In this document: piece by piece, positions 1 through 8,346 of the stretch
Layout: every line of letters starts with the position of its first letter
How positions within the stretch are numbered: the first letter of the stretch is position 1
Origin: CAMQVM01 sp044433405
Lineage (GTDB): Bacteria > Bacteroidota > Bacteroidia > Bacteroidales > Rikenellaceae
Reading direction: 5' to 3'
Assembly (NCBI GenBank): GCA_044433405.1
Contig: JAWXTQ010000053.1
Location: 1-12,724 of the forward strand
Length of the DNA stretch: 12,724 nt
The notes under the pieces: model-generated
Seen by the model: only the letters and a program-made list of their open reading frames with translations
The model's database searches: none
What the model was told of the DNA's origin: nothing
Program-made: the position numbers and the translations under genes

Positions 1-1
1 A

Positions 2-376
2 CCATCTAAGCAAGTACAAGAGACAATCTCGATACTTGTCGATTATATGTGCTTTTTAAAGAACCCCGACCAAATCAATGTGTCGAAAGATCTTGTTTCA
101 AATGACTTCGTAGCAAACTACTTCGAGGAGATTATTGATGGCTGTGTCTACGAGCTATACTTCGAGGAGCATATGAAAGAGAAAGGGCTAAACATATTGG
201 AGACAGTAGAGCAAATGATAAAACCAATATCTCAAATATCTGACACCAAAACAAAAGGCGAAGCGATTTGGGATGTGTTCAACAGCATCAAGAAAACTGA
301 CAATCCAATACGCACACGACTTGGGTTATATATCACAAGAAGTGAGAATATTCTAAAACCTATTATACAGAAATAA
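2..376 (+). CDS. Type IIG (Eco57I-like) restriction-modification enzyme, C-terminal fragment
   Basis: The reading frame is open to the left edge, so only about the last 124 residues of a longer protein are visible; the internal Met at 47 is not the start. The segment reads ETISILVDYM, then an IDGCVYELYFEEHMKEKG stretch, then a tail with NPIRTRLGLY. From memory of the family, this pattern (a helix with LVDY, then a 'FxxxIDGxVYELYF' block and a 'PIRxxL' end) closes the specificity part of Eco57I/TaqI-C-type methylase-endonuclease fusions common in Bacteroidetes. Such enzymes methylate adenine and cut unmodified DNA from one polypeptide. The catalytic methylase motifs lie outside the window and cannot be checked. 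The stop codon is two bases before the ATPase start, indicating an operon with translational coupling. Alternative: a methylase-only or BREX PglX-like protein with a similar tail. Confidence 0.6.
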   Translation, partial: PSKQVQETISILVDYMCFLKNPDQINVSKDLVSNDFVANYFEEIIDGCVYELYFEEHMKEKGLNILETVEQMIKPISQISDTKTKGEAIWDVFNSIKKTDNPIRTRLGLYITRSENILKPIIQK

Positions 377-378
377 AT

Positions 379-2243
379 ATGGCTGAGTTAAATGAAATAA
401 CGATAAATAAATTTAAGGCATTTCCCTCTAAATATACTTTGGAGTTAGGGGCAAACACCTGCTTATGTATGGAGAGAATGGTAGTGGAAAATCATCAATA
501 TATTATGCTTTACACTGTATCTTTAACTCAATACATAAAAAAGATCAAGGTCGAAAGTATTTTGATATAACCAATGTGCAGAATTTGATTAATAGAAATG
601 CTTTGACAGAAGGAGAACCGCCATATGTCATTGTTAATTACAAGCAGGGAGTACGTTCTCCATTTATTTCTATTGTAAGTGGTACTGACTGCACTTGCGA
701 TAGCAGCCTACGTGAAATCAGTACGTGTTTTATAAATCATCAATTTTTATTTAGTTTCTTTAATTTTAAAAACTCTAATAACGTTAATTTATTCCCCGTA
801 TTCCAACACGAAATATTACCATACGTATATAGTACCGAGGACAGAACTTATATAGGAGAATTGTATGATAATATAAAAATAGAATCTACACTTTTGGGGA
901 ATAAAAAATCTACAAAAGATATTAAAGCCAAAATTAACATATTCAACAAAGCTGTTTCCAATATTGTAGATTTAGTAAACTATAGTGTAAATGATGTTTA
1001 TAAAGAGTATTTCCAGTCTGAAAGTGATAAAGATCTTGATATAAAATTATTTTATCCTGACACAGACGACTTATATGACCAAACAAATTTGACAGGGTAC
1101 AGGTTAAAATATGAGAGACAGCGCATTGTAGGAACAGATGGAGCAGAAGTTTATAATAGCAACAAGACATTAAATATACCATTAATCAGGTTGCAAATAA
1201 CTGAAGATGGTAATATCATCCCTAAGCCTCAAACATATTTTAATGAAGCAAAGAGAACAGCTATTGCATTATCAATACGCTTTGCCTTGTTGGATATTAA
1301 TGAGACAACTCCTCCCAAAGGAAGTTTTTTAGCTTTAGACGATATGCTAATAAGCCTCGATATGAGTAACCGCACAAAGGTTATTAACTTCTTGCTCTCA
1401 ATATCGGACAAGTATAAGGTATATCTTTTTACACATAACAGAGCATTCTTTGAGCTCGTAAAAGAGAAGATTGATATTAAAAACGATAAGGATAATTGGA
1501 TTTATAAAGAGTTATATCAAAACGATAAAGTAAAGGAAAATCCAATCTGCTTAGATTCCGATGATTCATATACAAGGGCAATGGCTCATTTTCATAAATG
1601 TGATTTTCCTGCAGCAGCAAACTATTTAAGAAAAAGTGTAGAGGAGCTAATGTCTATGATGCCTCATTATATCTCTAAAAAAGATGATGGATCGGCAGCG
1701 GAAAAGCTAAGAACGAAAGTCGATGCAACTAAATGTTTGCTACAACGCTTAGATGGGGATGTTTCGGATATTAACGAAATCGTATCAGCTTTGAACCTAC
1801 TCTTAAATCCTCTTTCTCACAGAAGTATCGATACCGATGTTTATAGGGTGGATCTTAAAAAAGTATTCGAAGTAATCCCTCGACTAAAGGCTCATATAAA
1901 AGAGTTAGATATTAAAGAAGTTATGGCTAAAACTAAACACGTTTTTTTAACTGTTCAGGAAAATGCAACAACTAAGTGTGAAATAGAAATTGAACTTACA
2001 GAGGCAATATATTCTTTCTTAAAAGAATCTGGAACTAGAGTGTTATCTTCAGCAAAAGGCAACTCAATACAGAGTAAGACTATAAAAGATGGTGAAGATC
2101 CAGGCATAAAACCTCATAAATATAACACTGGCACTTTAGAGGAAACTTGTAATGCAATACATAGAATGTGTGGCAAAAGCTATACGTGTAGTTATTGGGA
2201 TTTCTATACTAATGAAAATAATGTAAGTATAACAAGTCTGTAA
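379..2243 (+). pseudogene. SMC/ABC-type AAA ATPase, frameshifted near the N-terminus
   Basis: Two overlapping frames encode one protein. Frame 379-450 gives MAELNEITINKFKAF and continues to LELG, the usual first beta strand of RecF/SMC-like ATPases. The other frame, from 450 on, gives GKHLLMYGENGSGKSS with Walker A. A -1 shift at GGGG (448-451) is needed to join them, giving 621 residues. In that numbering Walker A is G32-S39, the ABC signature-like FNEAKRTAIALS is 288-299, Walker B FLALDD is 317-322 followed by a D-loop (ISLD), and the switch His is in LFTHN (H353). There is no long coiled coil between the ATPase halves. Residues about 409-481 (FPAAANYLRKSVEEL, later LNPLSH) resemble the helical HEPN/DUF4145 fold. 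It starts 2 nt after the restriction enzyme gene, so it is probably an accessory or effector of a defence operon. If translation instead begins at ATG 465, Walker A survives but the first 29 residues are lost. It could be a true pseudogene, an off-phase variant or a sequencing error. Confidence 0.75.
448..451 (+). other. Frameshift site (GGGG run) in the ATPase gene
   Basis: Upstream of this run the conserved N-terminus is read in one frame; downstream the Walker A motif is read in the frame one base back. Inserting one G (GGGGG) gives a seamless ELGGKHLLMYGENGSGKS. Unshifted, the upstream frame continues as non-conserved sequence and stops at about 570. The heptamer around the run is not a classical X XXY YYZ slippery site. 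Confidence 0.8.
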
Positions 2244-2259
2244 ACAAAATAATATAATT

Positions 2260-2373
2260 ATGATGCCACATAATAAAGCAGCCTTGGATTTTCTGAAAAA
2301 GTTGGAGGAGAATCCAAGTACTCACATGTTAGCAAGTGAATTTATTTCCAAACCAGATGAAAGAGTACCCTAA
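2260..2373 (+). CDS. Small hypothetical ORF (37 aa)
   Basis: An ATG-ATG start 16 bases after the ATPase stop opens a 37-codon frame beginning MMPHNKAALDFLKKLEENPS and ending in DERVP. The first 18 residues look like an amphipathic helix rich in Lys and Glu. It overlaps the start of the next frame (2333) out of register. I recognise no family. It could be a real small protein coupled to the ATPase, the 5' end of a disrupted gene, or chance. Confidence 0.25.
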   Translation: MMPHNKAALDFLKKLEENPSTHMLASEFISKPDERVP

Positions 2374-2707
2374 TATAGAGCTGAAATGGCGAGAGGTTGG
2401 GTTATTATTCCAAGTGCAATTTGTTAAGAGTGATTTTACTCCGATTGTAGATGAAGATGTAGATGAAGGTGTAGATAAAGGTGTAAATGAAGGTGCAAAC
2501 GGAGCTAATAAAGGTGTAAACCTAAAAGGAGAAGAACAACTTTATTGGATTATTAAAAATAATAAAGGTCTAAAAGTTCCTCAATTAATGGAGTTAATTA
2601 AAAAAAGTCAGACTACTGTGGAGCGTTATATTAGATCGCTTAAAAAAAGTGATAAAATAGAGTTTATTGGTGCAGATAAAACAGGAGGATACTATGTAAA
2701 GAAGTAA
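2333..2707 (+). pseudogene. C-terminal remnant of an AlbA/COG2865-type ATP-binding transcriptional regulator
   Basis: The frame opens after a stop at 2330-2332, with GTG 2336 as the only plausible early start, and encodes about 123 residues. Residues 11-34 (YPNIELKWREVGLLFQVQF) resemble the end of the ATP-binding part of COG2865 proteins (AlbA_2 domain, Fic/RecG-like regulators). Residues 38-62 are a low-complexity linker of V(D/N)xG units, a recurrent feature of that family. Residues 66-123 form a winged helix-turn-helix (LYWIIKNNKGLKVPQLMELI, then TTVERYIRSLKK and GGYYVKK). The family normally has some 400 or more residues with the AlbA and ATP-binding domains first, and these are absent here. 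I therefore read it as the tail left after deletion or recombination, although a stand-alone small DNA-binding protein is possible. No promoter was recognised. Confidence 0.5.
2447..2521 (+). repeat. In-frame repeat encoding V(D/N)xG units
   Basis: Degenerate units of 9-12 bases around GTAGATGAAGGTGTA, GTAAATGAAGGTG and similar encode the peptide VDEDVDEGVDKGVNEGANG and on to GVN. This acidic, flexible linker connects the domain remnant to the winged helix. Such units expand and contract easily by slippage. Confidence 0.6.
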
Positions 2708-2875
2708 TTATATAGATGTTAACAGACATATAAGGTTATATAAAGCTCTTTTTAGAGGGTGAATATATGTTTATATTATTCGCTGGAAGAAGGATAGTTG
2801 AAGTAGTTATTTACCTGTTAACAAATCGATTGGAGTGATTATACTTCACATTTTATTGTGCAGATATTAAACAAC

Positions 2876-2909
2876 AAAAAATCAACCTTAATTAAAAGGT
2901 TGATTTTTT
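2876..2909. terminator. Bidirectional rho-independent terminator
   Basis: AAAAAATCAACCTT (2876-2889) and AAGGTTGATTTTTT (2896-2909) are perfect inverted repeats of 14 bp with a 6-nt AATTAA loop. The A-run and T-run at the two ends provide a U-tract in both directions. It sits between the + strand segment ending at 2707 and the susD stop at 2934, so it ends the SusCD transcript and insulates the + strand genes. Confidence 0.9.
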
Positions 2910-2933
2910 GTCTTGATATGTTTTTGTACTAGA

Positions 2934-4418
2934 CTACTCTACTAACCACATCACGTTGTTGATATCATCAGTTCCTCCGAACTGTCTTACAAGTGCCTCT
3001 GTAAGGTTGGCTGAGTTGTTGATACGCTCATCATCTGGGTATGTCCAACGTTTTGGGATTGAACCATTTTTGTTACCTACTCCTACGTCGAATGTTGGGA
3101 CTCCTGTTCTTCTCTGTTCGTAGAAGGCTTGGTATCCTGAATTTTGGAAAAATGCAACATACTTTTGTTCAAGAATCATTGTTAGTCCCTGGTCAGTAGC
3201 ACCTGGATATTGATTTTCTGAACGAGCTAAGAATGTGTCGATATCATCTTGCGAAACTCCATAGAATTCCATATCATCAACAATACCATTTGTATAGTAT
3301 GTTGCAGCATCGCCTGAAATCCATCCTCTGTGAGCAGCTTCTGCAAGGCTAAATTGAAGCTCGGGATAACCTAACTGAACCGTAGGGAGGCCAGTAGCAT
3401 TGATATAGGTATCAAAATTTACATAGGATGCCAAACCTGAGGTAAGTTGATTGTTAAGAACCGTCATATCTAAACCTGCATTCAATCCAATGTATGAATC
3501 AAACATTCTCTCTCTACCTACAACATCAACATTTACACTATCGGCAGGAGTAGCTTGAATAAAAATACGTGGGTCTTCATATTTCTGAATAAGATTCATA
3601 TAAGCTAGACCAATACCATTTCTTGATTTTTCTAAGAATGTCTCATCTGGATAGAGAACATAACAGTCATTAGTACCACCAGCATAAGTAATCTGCATAT
3701 TGTCCGCTCCCGACTCCATAAGTGGATATTTAGCTGGGTTTAAAACAATTGTAGACAATCTAGCTGCTACATCCATCTCGTCAGTTCTCTTACTCAAGTT
3801 AAGCAGTAGCCTAACATGAAAAGTGTTGATAGCTTTTTGCCATTTTACTAAATCACCACTAAAGTAAAGATCTTCTCCAATATTAATACCAGCCTCCACG
3901 AAAGGTTGAATCTCCTCGTTAGCCTCTTCTAGCAACTCTAGACATGCAGTATAAACCTCTTTTTGAGTATCGTAAGCAGGTGTAAAGTTACCTTCATCAC
4001 CCATTACTGCCTCAGACATTGGAATATCACCTAGACGATCTGTCATCATTATATAGAAATAAGCCTCTAGAAATTTACCTACTGGATAGAAAGCCTTCAA
4101 ATCGTCAGAACCATTACTTTCTACCTCAGCATACATCTGTTTGATATTTAAAATCTCATTGTAGTTCATGCCATACTCACCAAATAGGTAGTCTTGATCA
4201 TCGTATAATGCAAGTGTCTCAACAAAAAACTGACAATCATTAGACTCATCGTCCCATGGCCAAAACCATGTATCCATAACTAAAGAGTGAAGGATATTTA
4301 TCGGAGCTGCGGTAGTTGGATCGTTTGGACTCACTAATAAATCTTCATAACGCTTATCACATGCTATTAAAGAGGATGCAAGGAACAATAGCACTACAAT
4401 ATATTTAAACTTTTTCAT
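2934..4418 (-). CDS. SusD/RagB-like outer-membrane nutrient-binding lipoprotein (SusD-like_2 type)
   Basis: This 494-residue protein has a lipoprotein signal: MKK, a hydrophobic core, and the lipobox LIAC with Cys20 as the lipidated residue. It captures ligand on the cell surface as the lid of the SusC channel. The mature start (DKRYEDLLVSPNDPT) and the C-terminal part (EQRRTGVPTF, IPKRWTYPDDER, a closing VMWLVE) match the SusD-like_2 subfamily rather than starch-type SusD. The central helices (KWQKAINTFHVRLLLNLSKR) carry the TPR-like pattern typical of the family. The start ATG at 4418 lies 48 bp after the susC stop in the usual SusC-SusD order, so the two are co-transcribed; the terminator at 2876-2909 follows. 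The ligand cannot be read from sequence. The neighbours include no glycoside hydrolase, so a polysaccharide is not the obvious cargo. Confidence 0.92.
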   Translation of the reverse strand: MKKFKYIVVLLFLASSLIACDKRYEDLLVSPNDPTTAAPINILHSLVMDTWFWPWDDESNDCQFFVETLALYDDQDYLFGEYGMNYNEILNIKQMYAEVESNGSDDLKAFYPVGKFLEAYFYIMMTDRLGDIPMSEAVMGDEGNFTPAYDTQKEVYTACLELLEEANEEIQPFVEAGINIGEDLYFSGDLVKWQKAINTFHVRLLLNLSKRTDEMDVAARLSTIVLNPAKYPLMESGADNMQITYAGGTNDCYVLYPDETFLEKSRNGIGLAYMNLIQKYEDPRIFIQATPADSVNVDVVGRERMFDSYIGLNAGLDMTVLNNQLTSGLASYVNFDTYINATGLPTVQLGYPELQFSLAEAAHRGWISGDAATYYTNGIVDDMEFYGVSQDDIDTFLARSENQYPGATDQGLTMILEQKYVAFFQNSGYQAFYEQRRTGVPTFDVGVGNKNGSIPKRWTYPDDERINNSANLTEALVRQFGGTDDINNVMWLVE

Positions 4419-4466
4419 CTTTTATTTTCTAATTTTATTCTTATTATTATTAATTTTCAACTATCA

Positions 4467-7400
4467 CTAGAATGTTAGGTTAATATTGAAACCGAAATTA
4501 CGAGTAGATGGTGTTTGTAGAGTTGTTGTATAGCTTGTAAACTGATCCAAATCAACAAATTTTGCATCTTTAGTAATATAAAGCAGGTTACGTCCAACAA
4601 ACGATACTGAAGCTGCCGAGATACCTCCTATTCTATTGATTAGTGTGCTAGGAATATTATAGGTTAGGGTTACATCACGAAGTTTAGCGTAAGTGCGGCT
4701 TTGTACATAAGTTGATTCTGTACGTTGACCTACACCACCTGCATAGCTTTGGTAAAGAACTGGTGTTGTATTTTTCTCATAAGTACGAGTATCAGAGATT
4801 ACGTTACCATCTTGGTCGCGAACTAATTCACCTGATGTTACAACTACTCCATCACCTACAAATGTACCTGTATAAGTTGTTCCATAGCCGTCAGGATCAG
4901 ATTTGTAAGCCTCCCAGTCAGCAAGTCTCCACTCATTGTCTGAATCAATATGAGTACCTGAGCGCCATAGATTCTCCCACGTGCTATTTAAGAAATAACC
5001 ACCAACCATACCGTCAATTGAGAAACCTAGTGCAAATTGTTTGTAGTTAAGCGATGCTCCAAATCCATAAGAGAAGTCTGGATCGTAATTTCCCCAATAT
5101 TTTTCGATTGTATCAACCACTGGTAAACCATTTTCGTAAATCACCTCACCATCAGCAGATCTCATAAAGTCATCAATCCAAAGTTGGTCAATTCGCTCGC
5201 CTACTTGCACGTATCCATAATAATCTAAGTCACCATAAACCTCTTTAAGGTAGCTGTGTGAAGAAGATATATTTAGGTTAAGATCCAAACTTAGCTCTTT
5301 AGTTCTGATTGGTGTACCTGACACTACAACTTCCCAACCTTTACGAGTATATGTTAAACCATTTAACTGACGGCTAGTATAACCTGAAGATGAAGCTGTT
5401 GATAGACTAAATATTTGAGGACCATCCTCTGCATAGAAGTAACTAAAGTCAACATTCAAACGATTGTTAAAGAATCTTAGATCTGTACCAATCTCAAACG
5501 ATGAACTGAACTCTGGTTCGATGCTAGGGTTAAGAAGCGAACCACTAACATACATTGGAGTTTGGCCATTCCATATACTTCCTTGGCTATAAGTTGAAAG
5601 TAGTTGGTAAACCTCTAAGTCACCACCTACTCTAGCGAAAGAGCCTCTAACTCTCCAGAAAGAGATAACCTCTGGTAACTTTATAACGTCTGACATCACT
5701 GCTGACAACGAAACTGAAGGATAGAAGTATGTGTTGTTTTCTAATGGAAGCGTAGATGATGTATCCATACGTCCTGTGATGCTTAAGAATAAGAAATCTT
5801 TATAGTCGAAGTCTACATATCCATAAAGACTACCTGTCTCTTTTAGCCAGTTCGAAGACGAACCTGTAGTTGACTCAACACTGTTTTGAAGTGTATATAT
5901 TCCAGGGACAATCAATCCACCATAAGTTGTTGCATAAGCGTAACTACCCTCTTCCATTCTGTAAGAACCACCTGCTGAAGCTTTGATACCGAAATTTGAA
6001 TTCAACTGCTTAGCGTAGTTCAAAAGAATATCTGCGTTTAAGTCTGAATAGATATCGTAAGACTCATCGTAAGCACCAACCCATTTGTTATCTCCGTAGA
6101 AAGAGGCGGAAACAGGATAGCTTTCTGTTTCATTAAGCGAGTTTGTACTTAAGTTTACACGAGCAATAACATCTAAGTCGGGAGTAAAACGGTAGTTGTA
6201 ACTCACTTGACCATGAACATCATCCTTGTCGTATGTACGTAAATTTTCGTAAGCCATAAACCAAGGGTTGTTATATTGAGCATAATCAGTATTATACTGT
6301 TGCAAACCCTCCATACCGTCAATCCAGTAATCTTGTAGATCCATAACATCAAACTCAGCACCGCGCCAAACCGAAAGGTTATATATAACGCTTCGAGGCT
6401 CGTATGTTAACTCTGGATAGTTTGGCGATGTTGTACGGTTGAAATTGATAGTTGACATAAGAGTTGATCTCTTACTTAGATTCATCGTACCACTAAAGTT
6501 GATATTAAAAGAGTTTAGCTTAGTGTTAGGCACTAAACCTTTTTGGTAGGTATCTGACAAAGATAAGCGGAAGTCGCCCTGCTCAGTTTGTTGAGCAATT
6601 GAGACATTATTTGTAGTAGTAACACCTGTTTGTAAGAAGTTTTTAAGATTATCAGCACCTCTCGAAACCCAAGGAGTAGCAGTTCTAACTCCATCGGCAT
6701 CCATTGGGCTATCGTATTGTTTGATTAACTGACCTTCAAATCGCGGACCCCAAACATTAGCATCTTGATTGTTGATACCGTTAATTGTACCATACAAACC
6801 ATCACCATAGCTGTATTGGAAGTTGTTTCCAGCACCATAAGATGATTGAGTTTCGGGATAAACAAGTAAGGATGTTTGGAAGGTTGTTGAACTGTTAAAT
6901 GTTGCAATAAAATTTCTTCCTTTTTTGCCTGTACCACGTTTAGTTGTAATCTGCACTGCACCATTCTTACCAGCCGAACCATATAGCGCCGCAGCTGTTG
7001 GGCCTTTTAGCACAGTAATACTCTCTATATCATCAGGACTTACATTCCAAGTATCCGAAGACACAGGAACTCCATCAACCACAAATATTGGAGTAACACC
7101 ACGCAATGTAATAGTTGGTGAAGATAAAAGGTCGGTAGGAATTGAAACTGTCAAACCTGCAACCTTACCAACTAACGAACTCATTGGATTTGCATCACGC
7201 GATGTAGTCAACGCTTCGCCTTTAACATCTTGAATAGCATAACCAAGAACTTTTTTCTCTTTAGTTACATTTAGGGCTGTAACAACCACCTCATCTAACT
7301 CAATAGCAGACTCTACTAGCTCGACAGTCATAGGTAGTGCTGTTGCTGGAACAGAGTGGTTTTCATAACCTATAAAGCTTATTTGCAAATTTGCACCTAG

Positions 7401-7592
7401 CTTTACACCTTCTAGTTCAAAAGCTCCATCACCATCGGTAATGTCATACTTAGTTGTACCTTCAACAACAACTGACACACCAACAATTGCCTGGCGCGTT
7501 TTGCTGTCAATTACGTTACCTTTAATAGTAGATTGTGCAAAAGCAGCTACACTACAAAGAACAGATAACACGAATAAAATCGATTTTTTCAT
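4467..7592 (-). CDS. SusC/RagA-like TonB-dependent outer-membrane transporter
   Basis: This is a TonB-linked outer-membrane channel that pairs with the SusD-like lipoprotein. I place the start at ATG 7592 (1041 aa) instead of the in-frame ATG at 7622, because it gives a clean signal peptide, MKKSILFVLSVLCSVAAFAQ, with cleavage near residue 19-20. Residues about 23-100 are the carboxypeptidase-regulatory-like beta domain (IKGNVIDS, ITDGDGAFEL, ISFIGY). ELDEVVVTAL (98-107) is the SusC-type TonB-box region. The plug covers about 113-220 (LRGVTPIFVVDGVPV, ITVLKGPTAAALYGSAG). The remainder is the beta-barrel, ending NFGFNINLTF with the terminal Phe expected for outer-membrane assembly. The plug loop between LRG and VVDGVPV is short compared with many SusC proteins, which may be a subfamily trait. 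The gene appears intact. Confidence 0.95.
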   Translation of the reverse strand: MKKSILFVLSVLCSVAAFAQSTIKGNVIDSKTRQAIVGVSVVVEGTTKYDITDGDGAFELEGVKLGANLQISFIGYENHSVPATALPMTVELVESAIELDEVVVTALNVTKEKKVLGYAIQDVKGEALTTSRDANPMSSLVGKVAGLTVSIPTDLLSSPTITLRGVTPIFVVDGVPVSSDTWNVSPDDIESITVLKGPTAAALYGSAGKNGAVQITTKRGTGKKGRNFIATFNSSTTFQTSLLVYPETQSSYGAGNNFQYSYGDGLYGTINGINNQDANVWGPRFEGQLIKQYDSPMDADGVRTATPWVSRGADNLKNFLQTGVTTTNNVSIAQQTEQGDFRLSLSDTYQKGLVPNTKLNSFNINFSGTMNLSKRSTLMSTINFNRTTSPNYPELTYEPRSVIYNLSVWRGAEFDVMDLQDYWIDGMEGLQQYNTDYAQYNNPWFMAYENLRTYDKDDVHGQVSYNYRFTPDLDVIARVNLSTNSLNETESYPVSASFYGDNKWVGAYDESYDIYSDLNADILLNYAKQLNSNFGIKASAGGSYRMEEGSYAYATTYGGLIVPGIYTLQNSVESTTGSSSNWLKETGSLYGYVDFDYKDFLFLSITGRMDTSSTLPLENNTYFYPSVSLSAVMSDVIKLPEVISFWRVRGSFARVGGDLEVYQLLSTYSQGSIWNGQTPMYVSGSLLNPSIEPEFSSSFEIGTDLRFFNNRLNVDFSYFYAEDGPQIFSLSTASSSGYTSRQLNGLTYTRKGWEVVVSGTPIRTKELSLDLNLNISSSHSYLKEVYGDLDYYGYVQVGERIDQLWIDDFMRSADGEVIYENGLPVVDTIEKYWGNYDPDFSYGFGASLNYKQFALGFSIDGMVGGYFLNSTWENLWRSGTHIDSDNEWRLADWEAYKSDPDGYGTTYTGTFVGDGVVVTSGELVRDQDGNVISDTRTYEKNTTPVLYQSYAGGVGQRTESTYVQSRTYAKLRDVTLTYNIPSTLINRIGGISAASVSFVGRNLLYITKDAKFVDLDQFTSYTTTLQTPSTRNFGFNINLTF

Positions 7593-7750
7593 AAACATTT
7601 TTAAATTTGTAATAATTTTCAATATTTTTGTTTTAAATTTAGTTTTAAATCACCTCAACAAGACATAGTTATGGCTAGTCATACATTTTTGTGTGTGACC
7701 AATTTTAGAGATACTTGTTAATGATTGTTTGTTTGTGGTTGGTGTGGTTA

Positions 7751-7789
7751 GCACCATTGTTAGGAGAATACACCCCCTAACAGTGGTGC
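7751..7789. promoter_or_regulatory. Hairpin in the leader between the exported-protein gene and susC
   Basis: 7751-7764 and 7776-7789 pair over 14 positions (GCACCATTGTTAGG with CCTAACAGTGGTGC) around an 11-nt loop. The one irregular position is a G.U wobble on the + strand and an A.C mismatch on the - strand. It sits 24 bp after the exported-protein stop and about 160 nt before the susC start. No U-tract follows in either direction, so it is not a standard terminator. In the 190-bp gap 7623-7812 I find no CAAAnnTA (the Bacteroides -7 box on the - strand), which favours read-through from upstream. A role in transcript processing, stability or partial termination is inferred. Confidence 0.55.
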
Positions 7790-7812
7790 AATATGAATGG
7801 GTTTTGTAATTA

Positions 7813-8322
7813 TTAACTTACTTTAGAGATTACTTTTTTCACAACTTTACTTAACTGTTTTTCAAGTTGCTTTCTATCAATGCAGTCAAGCGTTGCAAAT
7901 TGCTGCTTACCATCTACGATTTTTTGGTTGTCAGAGTCATACACTGCATAGCTCAAACTGTGTAGATAGTTGTCATAAGGATAACCTTTTTTAGCCACAT
8001 CGTAATTCTCAACTACAACATAATGTTTTTTTGATTGAGCGGCATTCTCGATGTTGTTTGCAATCAGAATTGATGTTTTGCCTGCCTCTTTCGAAAATAG
8101 CGACACTAACAACTCATTGATTGATTCTGGCAAAGATACATCTTCATCTCCTAAAGCTTTTGAAATATCATCTAGTGACACTCCACTATTGTAGATTGAG
8201 TCTACATCTAGCCCTACAATTAATAACTCGTCAAGAGTTATGTCATTGGAATTTTTAGCGTTTAGCATCTGGTTTGCACCAAGTAACAACATTAAGATTG
8301 CTGTTAAAATTGTCTTTTTCAT
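7813..8322 (-). CDS. Small exported protein of unknown function
   Basis: The 169-residue protein starts with a Sec signal peptide (MKKTILTAILMLLLGANQML, likely cleavage after LNA at residue 22) and has no lipobox, so it should be periplasmic or secreted. The mature part opens with a Leu/Asp-rich helical stretch (ITLDELLIVGLDVDSIYNSG). A middle segment follows with beta-like strands (SILIANNIENA, HYVVVENYDVA, LHSLSYAVYDSDNQ). It ends in a basic amphipathic helix (KQLEKQLSKVVKKVISKV). There is one Cys (in TLDCID) in the mature protein. I do not recognise a family. It starts 24 bp after the PbfA-like gene and precedes susC, so it is probably made together with both. A periplasmic accessory to the transporter or a carrier for the imported compound is conceivable, but nothing in the sequence proves it. 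Confidence 0.75.
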   Translation of the reverse strand: MKKTILTAILMLLLGANQMLNAKNSNDITLDELLIVGLDVDSIYNSGVSLDDISKALGDEDVSLPESINELLVSLFSKEAGKTSILIANNIENAAQSKKHYVVVENYDVAKKGYPYDNYLHSLSYAVYDSDNQKIVDGKQQFATLDCIDRKQLEKQLSKVVKKVISKVS

Positions 8323-8346
8323 GTTTTTTTAAAAAAATGTTTTTAT

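Noticed and set aside
448..451. Programmed -1 ribosomal frameshifting to produce the full ATPase.
   Set aside because: The site is not a canonical slippery heptamer, and I see no clear downstream stem-loop; a lost G is simpler.
943..1411. Open frames on the - strand within the ATPase gene.
   Set aside because: They lie wholly inside a frame with clear ATPase motifs and have Cys/Leu/Tyr-rich, non-protein-like composition.
2717..2823. Two TGTTAACA octamers (2717-2724 and 2816-2823) as attachment sites of an excised element.
   Set aside because: They are short AT-rich palindromes 99 bp apart, with no integrase or tRNA gene nearby; chance is likely.
4712..7233. Antisense open frames within susC (for example 4712-5050 and 6925-7233 on +).
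   Set aside because: They are shadows of the susC reading frame, with no start context, domains or plausible composition.
7751..7789. Hairpin as a rho-independent terminator for the exported-protein gene.
   Set aside because: No run of T follows the stem on either strand.
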